The notes under the pieces were generated by a model. That model did not search any database. It saw nothing but the letters and a program-made list of their open reading frames with translations, and was not told the DNA's origin. From Flammula alnicola (taxonomy: Eukaryota; Basidiomycota; Agaricomycetes; Agaricales; Strophariaceae), in NCBI GenBank assembly GCA_015499995.1, contig JADNRV010000082.1, positions 1-64,000 of the forward strand: a DNA stretch of 64,000 nucleotides. Reading direction: 5' to 3'. The stretch's first letter is position 1, and each line of letters starts with the position of its first letter. A program made the position numbers and the translations under genes. Of the stretch, positions 22,501-34,604 are shown piece by piece.

Positions 22501-23750
22501 GTTATCTGACATTGATTTTGGGGTGACGATTGTAAGTTCGCGGAACGACGAGAAGTGGTCGTCCTGCGTGAATATTAAAATTTCGGCTAGTCTACATAAG
22601 TTGATGTAAACACTGTATGTATGTGGGACCCATCGCGCGATAGCGGATAAGCAGCAAATCTTGTTTTGCACCCATTGATCCAACTTATGTTAAAGTCTAT
22701 CGACGTCTATCATTGGACCTCTGTCATATCAAAAATAAAGTTGTGAAGTGACCGAAAAGATAAGCTATGAAACTCGGCGATTTATTCAAGCAGTGGAAGG
22801 ACTAGAAGGTACTATACCCGCGGAGCAACGAGGCAAGCAGCCATACCTAAGGCTGGGAGAAAAGCAAAATTTCTGCAGTGCATCCGCACGAAACTAGCTT
22901 CTATAGCAAGCGCTGCAGATGATTATAAATTGATTTTTATCAGCATTTTCTGGGCATAATGACACCGCGTAGAAACAAGAGGAACACGAGGAGAAACAAT
23001 GAGAAATTATTGCAAATATCATCCATAATGCCGAATCCTTATCAAAAGAGGCTGTCTGAGCGCGTCCGGTTGGCGGGGTCGCTGACAAGGTGGTGGACTA
23101 ACTATTGCAATGACACTGTGTGGTTCTAGACTTTGTCAAAAATCCACGAATAAGAGTCAAGAAAATACACATGTTCGTATTCCCATCCAGATCGATCCCC
23201 AAATACTTGAGGTTTTTTCGCCTCTACATGTTCTTCGGACCGAAGACGTATTGGGATTTCAAGACAATCGGGAGCCCACGAGGAGGTTGGCCAGCATTGT
23301 CTTGGAGTCTTCTTCTTTCATAACTTCTCCCCAACAAAAATAAGTCACTGAGAACAAGCATACGACGCACTCCTGTTGGTAGCCAATGGAATTGCTCGGT
23401 AGATACTCGGATGTGCGGAAATAACGACCAAAAGAAATTTGAAAAACCAGAATGTGGGCCCAGGGGGCGAGTACTTGTCCCATCGGCACGGAGAGAAAGA
23501 TTAATGCTCCTCAGCGGCACAATTCTCAATGTGTTTAGACCAGATAGACATGGGTGACGTTGCGGGAAGGCAGGGTATTAATATGAAAGTAGGCGAGCAG
23601 CCTTGGAACCGCTCAACAGATCTCGGGTCAAAAATTGTACATGAGACGTGCTCCGTTGTCATGAAGAAACCACCAGAGCTCTGAAGTCGACATCCACATT
23701 AAAATGAACCAATAAGAGGAACTACAGAGCAACTACGTACGTGGAAGTTA
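19600..23750. other. 4.1-kb stretch without a recognisable gene
   Basis: Only short, overlapping open frames are found on both strands, none with known motifs, signal peptides or a plausible splice chain. The part next to 19600 presumably contains the INO1 promoter. No inverted repeats or transposon ends were noticed. Short lineage-specific genes or non-coding RNAs could be missed. Confidence 0.4.
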
Positions 23751-25498
23751 CTAGATATTCTCTCGTTTCAGCCCAAATAAGTTAAGCGCACAATCTATCT
23801 CGTCCCTGTCCTCTCCAGCCATGTTCTGTGCGACAACGTTCACAATAACGTTCCCCGTTTTCTGGACGCCGACAAGAGCAACAACGATATCTTTATCTTG
23901 AATAGGTTCTCCAAACCCGGCGAACTTGCAGCATTTAATTTTGAAATTACAATGCCGCAGAGGTCGCCGAGTGGGGTGTCCAGTCGTAGTGAGGAAGCTA
24001 GAGGATGGAATCGATTTGCTCGCGAACGGCGTGGATTGGGCCGTGTTACTATGCTGTTCACTAGCAGGGAATAGAAAAATATTCGCAAAACTCTGCCAAG
24101 AAAATGCCCGAGGTCCTGTAAAGTTAAAGACCTCAAGATGGGGCAAAAATATGTCGGGTAGGAACCCATCATCCTTTGCTGAAGGTGTCATAGCCAGGCG
24201 CTTGAAGAAAATGTCCGTGATCATAGTCGGTATATTGTGGGGGAAGAAATGGCAAAATGTGTGATTGTGGGGAGGTTCTCCAAGAGTGAAATAATTTCAC
24301 TTTCAGATGACGCGACACCGGTATCAGTAACCGTTATCGAAAGATGCTCGAGGGGACTGTGTGAGCGAGTGAAGAGAGAAGAGAGGGACATTACTGCCAT
24401 AGGGTGTTTAGAATTCGTCGATATGTGTGAAAAATATTTCAAGGATGGGAGCTCGAGAAGGTCAAAAAGATGACTCAACTCCTCGGGAGTCGCGCCGTTC
24501 TTATCTTCTGGAGAGATAGATAATGACTTGAGTGAGGAGTGGACAACAGGTGCATCCGGGAATGGGAACGAATTCGTGTTGCCCTGGATCCAATAAAATT
24601 CGCACTTAATCAATTGGGTAGCGTGAGACAGAATTTCAAAGATCTCATCCACAGTGACGTTGTTGAACCAAAGCGATGTGAGAGTGTCGATTTGCATCTG
24701 AAGTAGATTGAGCTCGATGCTCGAAATTGTGAGGTCTTTAAAGCAAGGTGCGACGTTCAATGCAAATACATCCGCCAATTCATCGTCAAGTTCTGTATCG
24801 TCCCATGTGCGCATTAGGCTGAGAGATTCGAGTAACGGGACGTCGTCGAGACCTTCAGTGAAAGCGCTATAAAATTTGTTGGGAATGAATAGTGCAAGCT
24901 GTTTCCAGCGGAAAGCGTATGTTTTGAGGATCTCGAATAGGGCTCCCGTATGCCGATCTGGCCGTTGACTGCCATCATTGGGAGGGGCGTCAACCGTGAT
25001 CGATAAAGGCATATTTCCCGAGCGGCGAAGCCACTGAGTAGCTAGCTCCACTTGCAAGGCTGGATCCCCAGCGATACTGAGGTCGATGTTCATCGTAGTC
25101 CATAGTTGGGGAGTGGCAAATACAATCCTTCGCCATGCTTTGCAAACGGCTGCAAGGACGAGGGGAACACCGCGCTTGGCCGAGGACGCCGTCTTGTAAC
25201 TTGGTTGGGTGCTATCCGTTCCATGAACGTAGAAGGTGAAGATATGCGAAGCGACTTCGACCGGGAGGTAGCGGGCAATTTGATCATGACGGCTGTTGAG
25301 CTTCATTTTCAATTGCTTTCGTTTTGATCCAAGGTCGGCAAGCAAAGAACGGGCGCGGGCTATCTGAACATCCATTTCCGAAACTTGCAGACATACATCA
25401 CAAGGGTTTCCGGGACCAGAAACCGAACATTTTGGGGGCTCAAAGTCTTCAATAAAAAGACAACAGAGCTTGGCGCATTGTTCGGGTTGAAAACCCAT
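23751..25498 (-). pseudogene. F-box protein copy broken by a one-base deletion
   Basis: A 425-codon frame starts at 25498 and ends at 24221. The next frame, overlapping by 4 bases, continues the same protein (MITDIFFKRLA) to 23751. The paralogue at 44191-45951 reads straight through this point (GKERSMITDIFFKRLA), so one base is missing here near 24225. Content: a Cys-containing N-terminal segment (GPGNPCDVCLQ), a coiled coil, an F-box (RYLPVEVASHIFTFYVHG), the LVLAAVCKAWRRI motif and a long leucine-rich substrate region. Otherwise it is nearly full length and similar in length to the paralogue, so the break looks recent. A truncated 425-aa product that keeps the F-box remains possible. Confidence 0.75.
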
Positions 25499-25783
25499 TT
25501 TCTAACCTGAAAAGCCGTGATTCTTGTGAAGTCAAAGTTGGAGACGCTTTACTTACTTTGTATTCCACTGACGCGGTATTTGGGTTGTATTATAGGTCAA
25601 ATAGCCGCTGGATTCCTGGTCCAAGGTCCGAGTCGTCAAAGGATGCTTTTGGGTGAAAGAAATATGAACCCAAATGGCAGTACATATGTTGTTAGAGTCA
25701 AGCTGGAGGATCTAAATAAAACAGGGGTAAACATGTCCAAAAACTTCAGTTCTTGTGCTCAGTCCGTTTCGTCACGCCCGGAG
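25499..25783. promoter_or_regulatory. divergent intergenic region, F-box copy / TIM50
   Basis: The 285 bp separate divergent starts. An in-frame upstream extension of TIM50 to 25517 exists, but the ATG at 25784 is the first that gives a mitochondrial presequence. Confidence 0.35.
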
Positions 25784-27619
25784 ATGTTTTCCCTTCTCTC
25801 AAGGACAATACCTCGTCGTACGCTGGTTCAGCCTGTGCGATACTTGTCACAAAAGCCACCCTCAGCCCCCTCTTCGTCCAAGAAAAGGCTAAGGCCGACA
25901 CCTCAGCCAATACCTGAGACCAAGGCTACCCCAGAGGATGTAACAACACCTGCGCCAGAACCCCAGCCATTGACACCGGTATCTGGTGTGCCGACGCTAG
26001 ACTTTTCGCCCCCGGAATATGAGCAAGAGGCGAAGACCACCGGAGCCAAGTCATCGAAGGGGTCTCTTTCGACGAATGAGCGAAAGCGAAGGTTTATGAG
26101 TCGGGTTTCACTTGCGGTGCTGGCTCTCGCGTTTGCTGGCCAGGCGGTGTACATGGGGCGAGAGTGGGAGGAGGATGAACTAAAAGCGAAGAAGATGGTG
26201 CGTCTGTCCAAGTTATGTGCGTTGAACTGGGTTTCTGATCACAACTTGCCAGAAACCTGAAGACGCACCTTCGACGCGTTGGGGGCGAACGAAAGAGCGC
26301 TTTTCTTCCATCTTCTCAGTAAGACGCGTTGGTTCCTAGTGCTATACAGTACATATGACAAACGGTTATTGTGTGCAGTATTTCAGTGACCCAGCTTGGC
26401 CTGAACTTCTTCCTCCACCGTACCCTCCACCGCATCAAAAACCTTACACTCTCTTGGTTTCCCTTGACGATCTTCTGGTTACATCGACGTGGGATGTGAG
26501 TCTTACATTTGTCTTCATAACCACCGTAACTAATATTGTTTTGCGATAGCGCCAACATGGGTGGCGAACTGCCAAACGACCAGGCGTCGATTACTTCCTG
26601 GCTTATATTTCGCAATTCTATGAAGTCGTCATCTTTACCACACAACCTTACTATGTGGGTCTTTATATATATACTTTCTCTTTTGTCCTCGGAACTCATG
26701 TGCATTAGACTGCGGCGCCTATTCTGGATAAACTAGACCGATACGGTTTCTTTATCACTTACCGTCTTTACCGTGATGCTACCCGTGTGGTAGATGGGAA
26801 GATTGTTAAAGTATGTTGCCAGTTGCATGTGGACCATTTTTCACTAATTATTCCGATCAGGACTTGTCCTACCTGAATCGTGATCTTTCGAAAGTAGTCT
26901 TGCTCGACAGCGACCCGGAACACGCTACAACACACCCCGAGAATACTGTCATTCTCCCGAAGTGGAAGGGTGATCCGAAAGACAAAGGACTTGTCGCCAT
27001 GATCCCCTTCCTCGAATGTACGTGAATTACTACTCGCGTTTGATATTGATCTTAGATTCTATGTAGCTATCGCTATCTACAAGCCTCAAGATGTCAGGCC
27101 CGTGCTCAAGGCGTATGGAGGGAAAGATATACCAATTGAATACGGCAAGGTAGAGGCTGAGATGAAGGCGAAACATGTCGCAGAATGGAAGGCGAAGAAA
27201 GGCAACAAACCAGCGGCAGGGTTCTCCTTTGGTTCTCTCGTCGGTCTATCCAGCGTATGTATTCACTCTCCCACAAATCCATCCCTCTTTCTTATCCTTC
27301 CCCTTCTTAGGCTTCATCTCAACCAAAGGACCAAGCTCCTCTGACCTACCTGGAACTTAAGCGACAAGAGGCGCAGAAGCACTACCAGGACGAGATGAAG
27401 TACCTCGAGGACAACCGCGAGCAGCTCGAGCATCTCTTGGAGCAGGACCAACAGGCGATGGCTGCGCAGGTTCCTGGAACACTTTGGGAGGCGATGGATC
27501 AGTTCAGAGGGAAAGCGCCACCACCCAGCGCTCCTGGCGCTCCTAACACCGTCGAGACATCGGCCGCGCCTCCAGGTAGTGTAGCTGCCGCTGCATCGAC
27601 CCCTGATAAGACGGCGTAG
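25784..27619 (+). CDS. TIM50: mitochondrial import inner membrane translocase subunit TIM50, 485 aa
   Basis: Eight exons: 25784-26197, 26253-26318, 26379-26495, 26550-26654, 26709-26810, 26861-27017, 27067-27254 and 27311-27619. TIM50 is the presequence receptor of the TIM23 complex, anchored in the inner membrane and exposed to the intermembrane space. Residues 1 to about 35 form an Arg/Ser-rich presequence ([14 protein letters not shown]). One membrane helix lies at about 107-124 ([19 protein letters not shown]). The FCP1-like domain follows ([69 protein letters not shown]). The phosphatase DxDxT motif is degenerate, as in other TIM50 proteins. The C-terminal tail is charged and Pro/Ala-rich. 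Expected essential. Confidence 0.95.
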
Positions 27620-27994
27620 GCTTTGCTTCACTCGGTCGCCTCCCCGCTGAATTATACACATATACTTATACGTTACTTACAGTCTGATGACACCCCTCCC
27701 TAGCTCATATAATATCTCCGGCATTTTTCTCAAAGCGGCCGACTGCACGTGCAAAAGCGCCTTAGCGGATTGAACTCGGGAACGAGCGCACGACCCGACT
27801 TTGCTCTCAAAGAGCTCGGAGACTTGCTTCGACTTCAGCTCAAGCTCCTACGAGTTACATGACCATGTCATCCAAGACCAGCAGATACATTGCGATACTC
27901 TAGGAACGTTTTTTTTTACATTTTTGGTTGATCAATTACAGCCACCACTACTTCTAACTCGACAAACCCGTGAACGAGTCGGTCGTCGAACAAG
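27620..27994. other. convergent 3' region, no gene seen
   Basis: The 375 bp lie between the 3' ends of TIM50 and the CBM1-only gene and hold UTR-like AT-rich sequence. Confidence 0.4.
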
Positions 27995-28494
27995 TTAGTT
28001 GTTGTTGGGGTTACACTGCGCGTACCCTGGAAGGCAAAAACATCCCCAATCGTAAGCGAACACTGACCAGCGGGCGATCGAAGACCGATGAAAAACAAGA
28101 TGGCACTCACAGTCCGAGAAATAACGACAGTAGGACTCATCAGGACACTTGGTTGTTCCGGAGTAGTAATAGCCACCACCTGTATTAGCCAGAAGACGGT
28201 GAATGAGCTTTTTTTGGAAAGTGAAGGATAATACGAAGCCACTCGCAAGGAAAGAGACGTACATTGGCCCCAGAGGACCTGGGTTCTCTCCGGATGGGGA
28301 TGAGGATGAGGGGGTTTCCAGCCCGGCGGCTTGGGACGTCTGGAATTGGGGGGGCTCCAGCTCGAGTCCTGGGAGTTGTCGCCGTCGTCGCCACCGCCGC
28401 CGTTGCCATCGTCGCCCGCCGCTACCAGAGTGACGGGGAGGAGTGCGAGTATAGCACCCAGAGAGAGGTAGAGAAAGCCGAGGGTGTACTTCAT
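27995..28494 (-). CDS. secreted CBM1-only protein with Pro/His linker, 110 aa
   Basis: Exons 28263-28494, 28111-28179 and 27995-28026, with GT-AG introns in phase. Residues 1 to about 25 form a signal peptide (MKYTLGFLYLSLGAILALLP). A Gly/Asp-rich segment and a Pro/His-rich linker (PGWKPPHPHPHPER) follow. The C terminus (about 75-105) is a fungal cellulose-binding module, CBM1: WGQCGG, YSGTTKC, SYC and WYAQC, with the conserved cysteines and aromatic binding-face residues. There is no catalytic domain, so the protein is a stand-alone binding module. Such proteins may bind cellulose or the fungal wall, loosen fibres or mask chitin (inference). It lies 462 bp downstream of a CBM1-CE16 gene on the same strand. 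Confidence 0.85.
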
Positions 28495-28956
28495 AGTTGG
28501 ATGATGGAGGTGAGAGTGACGGTGGTAAAACTGTTCGTATTCAGCGCAGCTGAGTACGAGTAGGTGTGTATGAATGAGGGTGGTCAAATTGATTGATGGA
28601 GAGTCGTAGGCCTCTGAAGGCGTTTTTATATATTTCGGAGGAAAGGGGTGAGGAAGACGTTCGATCTGAGGGTTAAAGTATGTTCGAGGCTAGTCTGCGT
28701 CGGGGAGCTCCTTTCCAACGTTGTTCCTGGGTACGCGGCGAGACTTAGTTTGAAGAAGACGTACTTAGATTTGTGGATTATAATTGTCTTCTCTGTACGG
28801 GAGTGTCATGGAGGAATAATCATTTAATTCGTTCATGAAATAACCACAATGACTGGAGTGCGTATATGCGCACCCTCTTTATTTCTCGAGTACATCGCAA
28901 ATGTACAGTCAGACACGGCCGAATGTAAATAAAACAACGATCGCATGTGTTTTCCT
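28495..28956. promoter_or_regulatory. upstream region of the CBM1-only gene
   Basis: The 460 bp between two same-strand CBM1 genes probably carry the promoter of the CBM1-only gene and the 3' UTR of the esterase. A TATATA stretch at about 28627-28635 lies roughly 135 bp upstream of the start codon. Confidence 0.35.
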
Positions 28957-30638
28957 TCACCAAATGGTGCTTCCGAGCACAGTCTGGCCTACTTCCTGTC
29001 CGAAGAACTTGTTTGCGTAGGCTGAGTACCAGACCAGACATCGTTAGCCTTCTCCTATCTGAATATGCGCGTTCAATGGACTTACTGCTTGGGTGGAGGT
29101 TGTTTCTAAGAACGTAAGCGGCAGGGTTAGCGGGCTTGAGTTGAATAGGACACAGAAGAACACGTACCCCCAGAACATCGTGGCTGCCGATCCGTAGGAA
29201 GTGGCGTCTTGGAATCCGTAAGTACTGGGCGAGTTCAGCATGGTCGTGAATTGTGCATTTGAGTCCCAGAGGAAGGTTGTGACCTTACATTGACAGGGAG
29301 CATATATCAGTACAGTAAGGATGAGAACGAGATGAGTGGACGTACCCCAGTGTTGTTCGACTGGAATGAGCTCATTTTCGCGACGAGACGGCTGTTGAAA
29401 TCCAGGATAACGGACTTCTCCAGGGCTTGGGCTGAAGTCGACTGAGCAAGCATCTAGTTCATGGACAAGAATTATTTCGCGGGTTTGATGATCAGGATGA
29501 GGAGTAGAATACCAGAGGAGAGCGATCAACTGGCGGTACATTGACGAAGAGGAAGTTCCTTGCGCCGGTGTTGTACTGCAAACGCCGTTAGTTTCCTTTA
29601 TGAGTTGGGATTCACAAAACTATACTCGAGTATGACGTACCAATTTCTGTACCAATGCGAATTCGGCGGTCAGGAGGGTATCTGAGAACCTACGGTGCTG
29701 TCAATCTCAAGATGCCAAATGAGAAATTTGAGCAACGTACGCTCCACGATCTCCTGAGTTATAATAACTATTTCCGATATCATTTATCCCAATAAAGATC
29801 GAAAAGAGCGAATTGCTGCTCGTCCAGGGCGTCGACGCAGGCTTGTTCGCGACCGAGGTCAGAAACTGATTGACCTGGTCAGTCACGGACAGCACAGTCG
29901 GCTCGTACGGGGCAACTAGATTCGCGTCGATCGTTGCCCCGCCATACGCGTAATTATAGGTGTACACCAGAGAGCGGTTGTACGACTCTGTGACGAAGCC
30001 GAGCCAGTTCGCGCCGCCTGTAGCGGTGTACCCCGGGAAAGCGGGGTTCCCGATGGGATTGGCGCTGTTGGGCAACGTGCTGTTGACGGTAAAGCCAGTT
30101 TGGGTGTAGGAGTCTCCGCTGTATGTATTCGGTATCAGCTAGGGATTGAGATGCACAAAAGGGTGAAAGGCGTACAAGCTGAACCAATAGTTGGCATTGT
30201 CAGTGCCGCTGGTAGGCGTAGGACCTGTCGTCGTCACCGAGGTTGTGGTCGGTTGAGCAGTTGTAGTGCTGGGCACAGGGGCAGCTGTTCCTGGAAGACA
30301 TTGACTGTACCCTGCGCCAAAACATGAATATTGATATTAATCCAGTTCACTCATGGATGTTACAAACGTACAAGTGTTTGAAAATGTACAGACGGATCTA
30401 GGAATTATAGGAGTCGGAAATGGAGAAGGGAAGAGAAAGATAGCAGTTGCTCACCCGGAAACGCATGTTGTTGATCCTGTCCAGCCCGTACCTCCGCCTA
30501 CAGGAGCAAACGATCAGTTTGGCTCTTTTTAAGGGATTTAAATGGCATACATTGACCCCAAACAGCTGCCTGAGCAGAGACGTAAGGCAACAAGCCAAGA
30601 AAGGCAGCAGCGATCGGAACCGAGGAAAAACGGGGCAT
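28957..30638 (-). CDS. secreted CBM1-CE16 carbohydrate acetyl esterase, 359 aa
   Basis: Eleven exons, from 30551-30638 down to 28957-29021, including 26-, 20- and 43-nt exons. All introns are GT-AG and the total frame closes. A signal peptide (MPRFSSVPIAAAFLGLLPYVSA) is followed by CBM1 (about 27-57: WGQCGGTGWTG, TWYSQC). Next come a Ser/Thr/Pro linker and a GDSL/SGNH esterase domain. Block I is FGDSYTQTG (Ser about 101), the GxND block is GINDIG (about 208-213), and the catalytic His lies in GNNLHPS (about 336). The NVPPVDRSPL signature is typical of CE16. CE16 enzymes remove acetyl groups from short xylo- and other acetylated oligosaccharides. A cellulose-anchored, extracellular role in hemicellulose breakdown is likely. 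Confidence 0.92.
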
Positions 30639-31171
30639 ATTGGGCGCACAAGTGTTTAGCGCTTAGCACTGAGTTACTTCAAACATCACATTCGCCTTTA
30701 TAACAGAAGGAATGGGTAGGTATCCTTCGGAAACACGCAGTGGTCACAGTGCTTGTCATGTGGGCAATATATAGGCCAGAATTTCCGTTAACCTCAATGA
30801 CGCTCACACATCATTCCATTGGGCCAACCCCGGATATTATCCGAAATGGAGTGTTACAGTGACGACAACGGATCAAAGGGAAAATCCTGGGCAGGCAGAG
30901 CTTGACAGCGAGAAAGCTGCTCAACGCGTCGTGAAGAGCGAGAGAGAGGTGCAACCATACGCCGCATACGTCGCATGACTGGGTACTTCAGTCATGGGGC
31001 ACGTAGGACAGCATCCTCCAGAGCATGAAATATGTTCACATTTGGACTTAGCCATGACGGGGAAGAGGTTCTCCGACTTGGGCAAGGCGGTTCTTTCCCA
31101 ATATTTGTCCCGCTATGCACCGAAATATGTCCGCCGAGTTGGTGCAACCCAGAATGCGAAACTAACACCAA
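30639..31171. other. intergenic, left of the tandem duplication
   Basis: Upstream region of the CE16 gene. No gene or repeat is seen before the duplication border at about 31172. Confidence 0.4.
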
Positions 31172-31494
31172 AGTAGATGCGTCACGCGTAGAGCCTTTGG
31201 TGGGTACTGCAGGGTAGAATGCTGCAAGACTTTGTACACTTCTTCCTTCTAGGATTTGGAGTGAACGCTGGAACCGCGCATCCCGGTCAAATCCGGGTGT
31301 CCATGAAATTATGAACATGAGACCAAGTCACCGAGCGCGAGTGTCAGCCTTGCTGCGGGGAAATATGATCAAAAGGAGAGAAAGCAAGAAAGGTACAAAG
31401 AAAAATCTAGCTTCTCTTTCCATAGAGAAATAGGCAGCAAAACGCAAGAAGACGGAATGAATGAATAACTGACTCTACATGGCAAATTTAGCGA

Positions 31495-31510
31495 GGGTTA
31501 GGGTTAGGGC
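31495..31510 (+). repeat. short telomere-like motif (TTAGGG)2
   Basis: GGGTTAGGGTTAGGG occurs here and at the matching place in copy B (about 36832-36847). It is too short to be called a telomere relic. Confidence 0.4.
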
Positions 31511-31786
31511 CGATGAAAGTCAGAAAAGGAAATCCGCTCAGCCGCCTCCAAGCCGAGGGGCCAAAACGGGAAAGGAAATATTGAGCAGCATGAGCTAAAC
31601 GCCACACAAACGTTCTGGCCTACGTAAATTACATTAGAGCAGATGTGGCTGTGCACCTCTGCGGAACCCAATCAACAAGTTGCAATCAAACTCAGTTACT
31701 CAGTAGTACTGTACTACGACTCTGCACCACGGACCTACATCCGAGAAGCGGGCAGACTGGAATGATTCAACAATTTAGTATCTACA

Positions 31787-32844
31787 ATGGCGTTCTACAG
31801 TCAGCCCCAGCTCTACTCTTTCGCGGATTATGATCACACAAAGTACACACTTTCCGGCGAAACACCAACGTCCCTTCCGAGCTTCTTTTGCAGGTGTTTA
31901 CCCTATATTTCGAAGCTGACAGTGACAGCTTCGACTTCAACCAACACCTCCAATGTTGGCCAATCTGGGCCCCTCGTTCTCGCAGCCGTCTGTAGGAATT
32001 GGCAGAACATTGCATTTGCCTCGCCTCAACTTTGGACATCGATAAATATCTGCGCTGCTACTCATCGCAAAATACCATATCTCGTTCGCCTCGCGAGACA
32101 GTGGCAGAATAGATCACGCCAATTTTCTCTGTGTATCACCTTCTCTTTCTCTAAAAACCATTCCCTTCACAAACACGCGTCAGCCGTTTACCCTATTTTC
32201 AATGCTATAAGAGATACCGCTCCTCGATGGCGGCGACTCGCGCTCAGAGTCCTATTTGGCTGCTTTGAGACGTTTATTAGATCTTAGAAGTGTGCCTCTT
32301 CTAGAATTCTTCGGCTTAGAGTTTCGAACCTGGAACACTTACATGGATACACTCGACCTTCAATAGAACGTGCTAACATCCGTGAATTACCGACATCACA
32401 GTAGACGAGATCCTGAAAATCCTCCGCTCCGCTTCCTAGGTAGTTCATTGCGCATTCACTAATATGTACATTAACGTGGCGCAAATGTTGGATCCAACGA
32501 CATTATCACCCATTACGCACCGCGTGCTCAAAAGCCTGCACCTAAATCCACACAAAAATATCTATTCAAGGGATCTGGAAAGCGGGAATTGTTGTCGTAC
32601 GACAGCTCTTTATTGCAGCGTACGGTCCCTTCGACATATTAAAGTTAACTTGTTCCGACAACCTGCCGATCCAGTCGACTTCGTTGGTAAGGATCTTGTT
32701 TGTTGCCCGGTTCAGATTCGGGATCATGGAGTCACTTTGGATGTCGTCGACATGGAGAACAGGCTGAGCTCGCTAGAGTCCTCGTTAAAGTTCCACGGCT
32801 TACAAAGAGGGTACGGAACGGATAGAAAATTGGTGGATATGTAA
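31787..32844 (+). pseudogene. F-box protein relic, copy A
   Basis: The sequence keeps recognisable F-box-family pieces: a start with SFADYDHTKYTLSGE, then LVLAAVCRNWQNIAFASPQLWTSINI, later RWRRLALRVLF, and a C-terminal part (DHGVTLDVVDMENRLSSLE). These are split by stops and frame changes after 32287. The N-terminal Cys/coiled-coil and F-box segment present in copy B (37110-37270) is deleted here. The family is that of 23751-25498 and 44191-45951, which share the motif LVLAAVCxxWxxIxFA. No functional product is expected. Confidence 0.7.
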
Positions 32845-33040
32845 ATCCTGGTGAGAATATCTCAAAGTTCATTGGTACATAGTGTACGGTAAGATCGTTA
32901 ACAACTTCTGTCTGCAGCTATACATATACAACGACTACTCCTTGTTCTTTCTGTCTGTTTAATTTGCGACCCTCACGATTTACTCAACTCCTTCAATCGC
33001 AGAAAGTGATAGCAAGGTCGACCTATAAAATTATAAGACT

Positions 33041-33933
33041 TTAGAAGGCATCAAGAAAAATAAATCCTACATTGTCAGCCTGGCATGCAACCTGAACACC
33101 ATTGTCGGTAGAAACGTGGAAAGCCGTAGGACAGTTCGGATTAGTGCCTGGCGTCATATAACGTTTAGAGACGAGAATGGGAAGGCTCGTTAATTATAAC
33201 TATCACTTACAATCGGCGCCTGCTCCATCGCATCCGTTGAAATACCTAAGAAAGAACACGATTCAAGATCCTGTAGCGCATTATCAGGAAAATTACTCAC
33301 CCGAATCCAGAGGTTACAGAAAACGAGTGGCTTTACGGTTTACATGGCGATGGCGTTAGATGTAAGACAATTGAGAAACATGTGGAATAAAGAACTTACG
33401 GTGGGATGAGCGAAATATCAGTGCTGGAGCCACTTCCTGGAGAAGTAGGGTTGATCAAGGTCGTCTCAATAAGGGTGCACCCCTCGCCGTTGAAACCACA
33501 GCCTCCTGTAATAAACATGAGTTCTGATATATAAAAATATCTGAGACTCTACGGGACCTGTTTGCAAGTACCTGCATTTAAAATTAGCGAGGCGACATCG
33601 TGGATTCGTTTAAATAAACATACGCGATGACCGAGGTAAGAGGGCCATTGCTGGTGAAGTCGCCGCCGGTCGAAAGAACGTTTGGGCCTTGAATAAGGGT
33701 CGGCTACGGCAGTAAATATTGTATGAGACGGCCATAGACTGTAGATCCTAAAATACAGTAATATGACAGTGACTTACAGTTCCAAAACCACACCTAAAAA
33801 ACGGGTCAGAATGCTGAGCACGGTAATGTATATTCTCTCTTTACCTATTGTCAAAGTGGACGGTATGGCTCTCCGCCATAGAGCCAACGACGGCACTGGC
33901 AATGAGTAGAGACAAGAATTTGAGGGAGAACAT
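33041..33933 (-). CDS. small secreted 'glycopeptide'-type Cys protein, 158 aa (copy A)
   Basis: Eight exons: 33845-33933, 33778-33793 (16 nt), 33624-33703, 33558-33571 (14 nt), 33400-33505, 33301-33330, 33211-33245 and 33041-33147. All phases agree. The signal peptide (MFSLKFLSLLIASAVVGSMA) precedes ESHTVHFDNRCGFGTPTLIQ. The body carries GGDFTSNGPLTSVIAYLQT, GGCGFNGEGCTLIETTL, SSTDISLIPPHSFSVTSGFG and YFNGCDGAGADC. This is a family found widely in mushroom fungi as small secreted 'glycopeptide' proteins of unknown function (recognised from general knowledge). Multiple Cys suggest a disulfide-stabilised apoplastic or wall protein. It is duplicated at 38166-39052; the copies differ mainly in the last exon. 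Confidence 0.85.
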
Positions 33934-34604
33934 GTTAATTGATGAGCGTCGAAAGTTGGAATCGAAGACTGAAGGCAGTAGAAATTTGCCTGAGGTTTAA
34001 CACTCAGAACATGGCTGCCTTTATACTCCAGAACGCCTGTTAGAATAGGTCACGGCTGCGGTGCAGATTATAAACCCAATGATAATCATCTCGGCAGTAG
34101 ACTAGCCTCCTAGTACGAACGCTGACTCCATAAATATATAGCTATCATGGGTGTCATGTTCAGTGCTATAAACAGCCTACATATATTCTGCAGAACTCTG
34201 GGTTGCCCGAGACTCGAACTTTCACCAATTCTCATACATCCTAGGCGAACTTCGCGTATGCATTGGTCCAAAATATAAGGCTCTTACTAACTGTTCGCCG
34301 TTCGAATGATGATTTCAGCACTTATTTAGCTATTCGGGAGACTGGCTTGGGCGGGTTACATCGCACAGTTCTTATGAACGCAGCCTACCAAGAAATCTTG
34401 AAAAGGTTTGTAGCAGTGATTTTTAGGAGTTCTCCCCGTCGAACCCGTCGGCAGTTGATACACCTAAACTCGTCAATGTTTCTGTAATTACCTTTTATGT
34501 AAGGTGGGAAGATAAATCCCGGAAAGATACACGCGCCGCATCATGAGGATACGGACCAGAGTAACAAAAGTATTGGCAATTATATACTTTCGGAAGGGTG
34601 AATT

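Noticed and set aside
34180..34230. tRNA-like T-arm (GTTCGAGTCTCGGGCAACCC on the minus strand)
   Set aside because: The T stem and acceptor stem do not pair, and the copy in the second duplication unit has changed the would-be loop.
34263..34487. 74-codon frame present in both duplication units
   Set aside because: Conserved only because the DNA is duplicated; the C-terminal part diverges with a different stop and no motif is seen.
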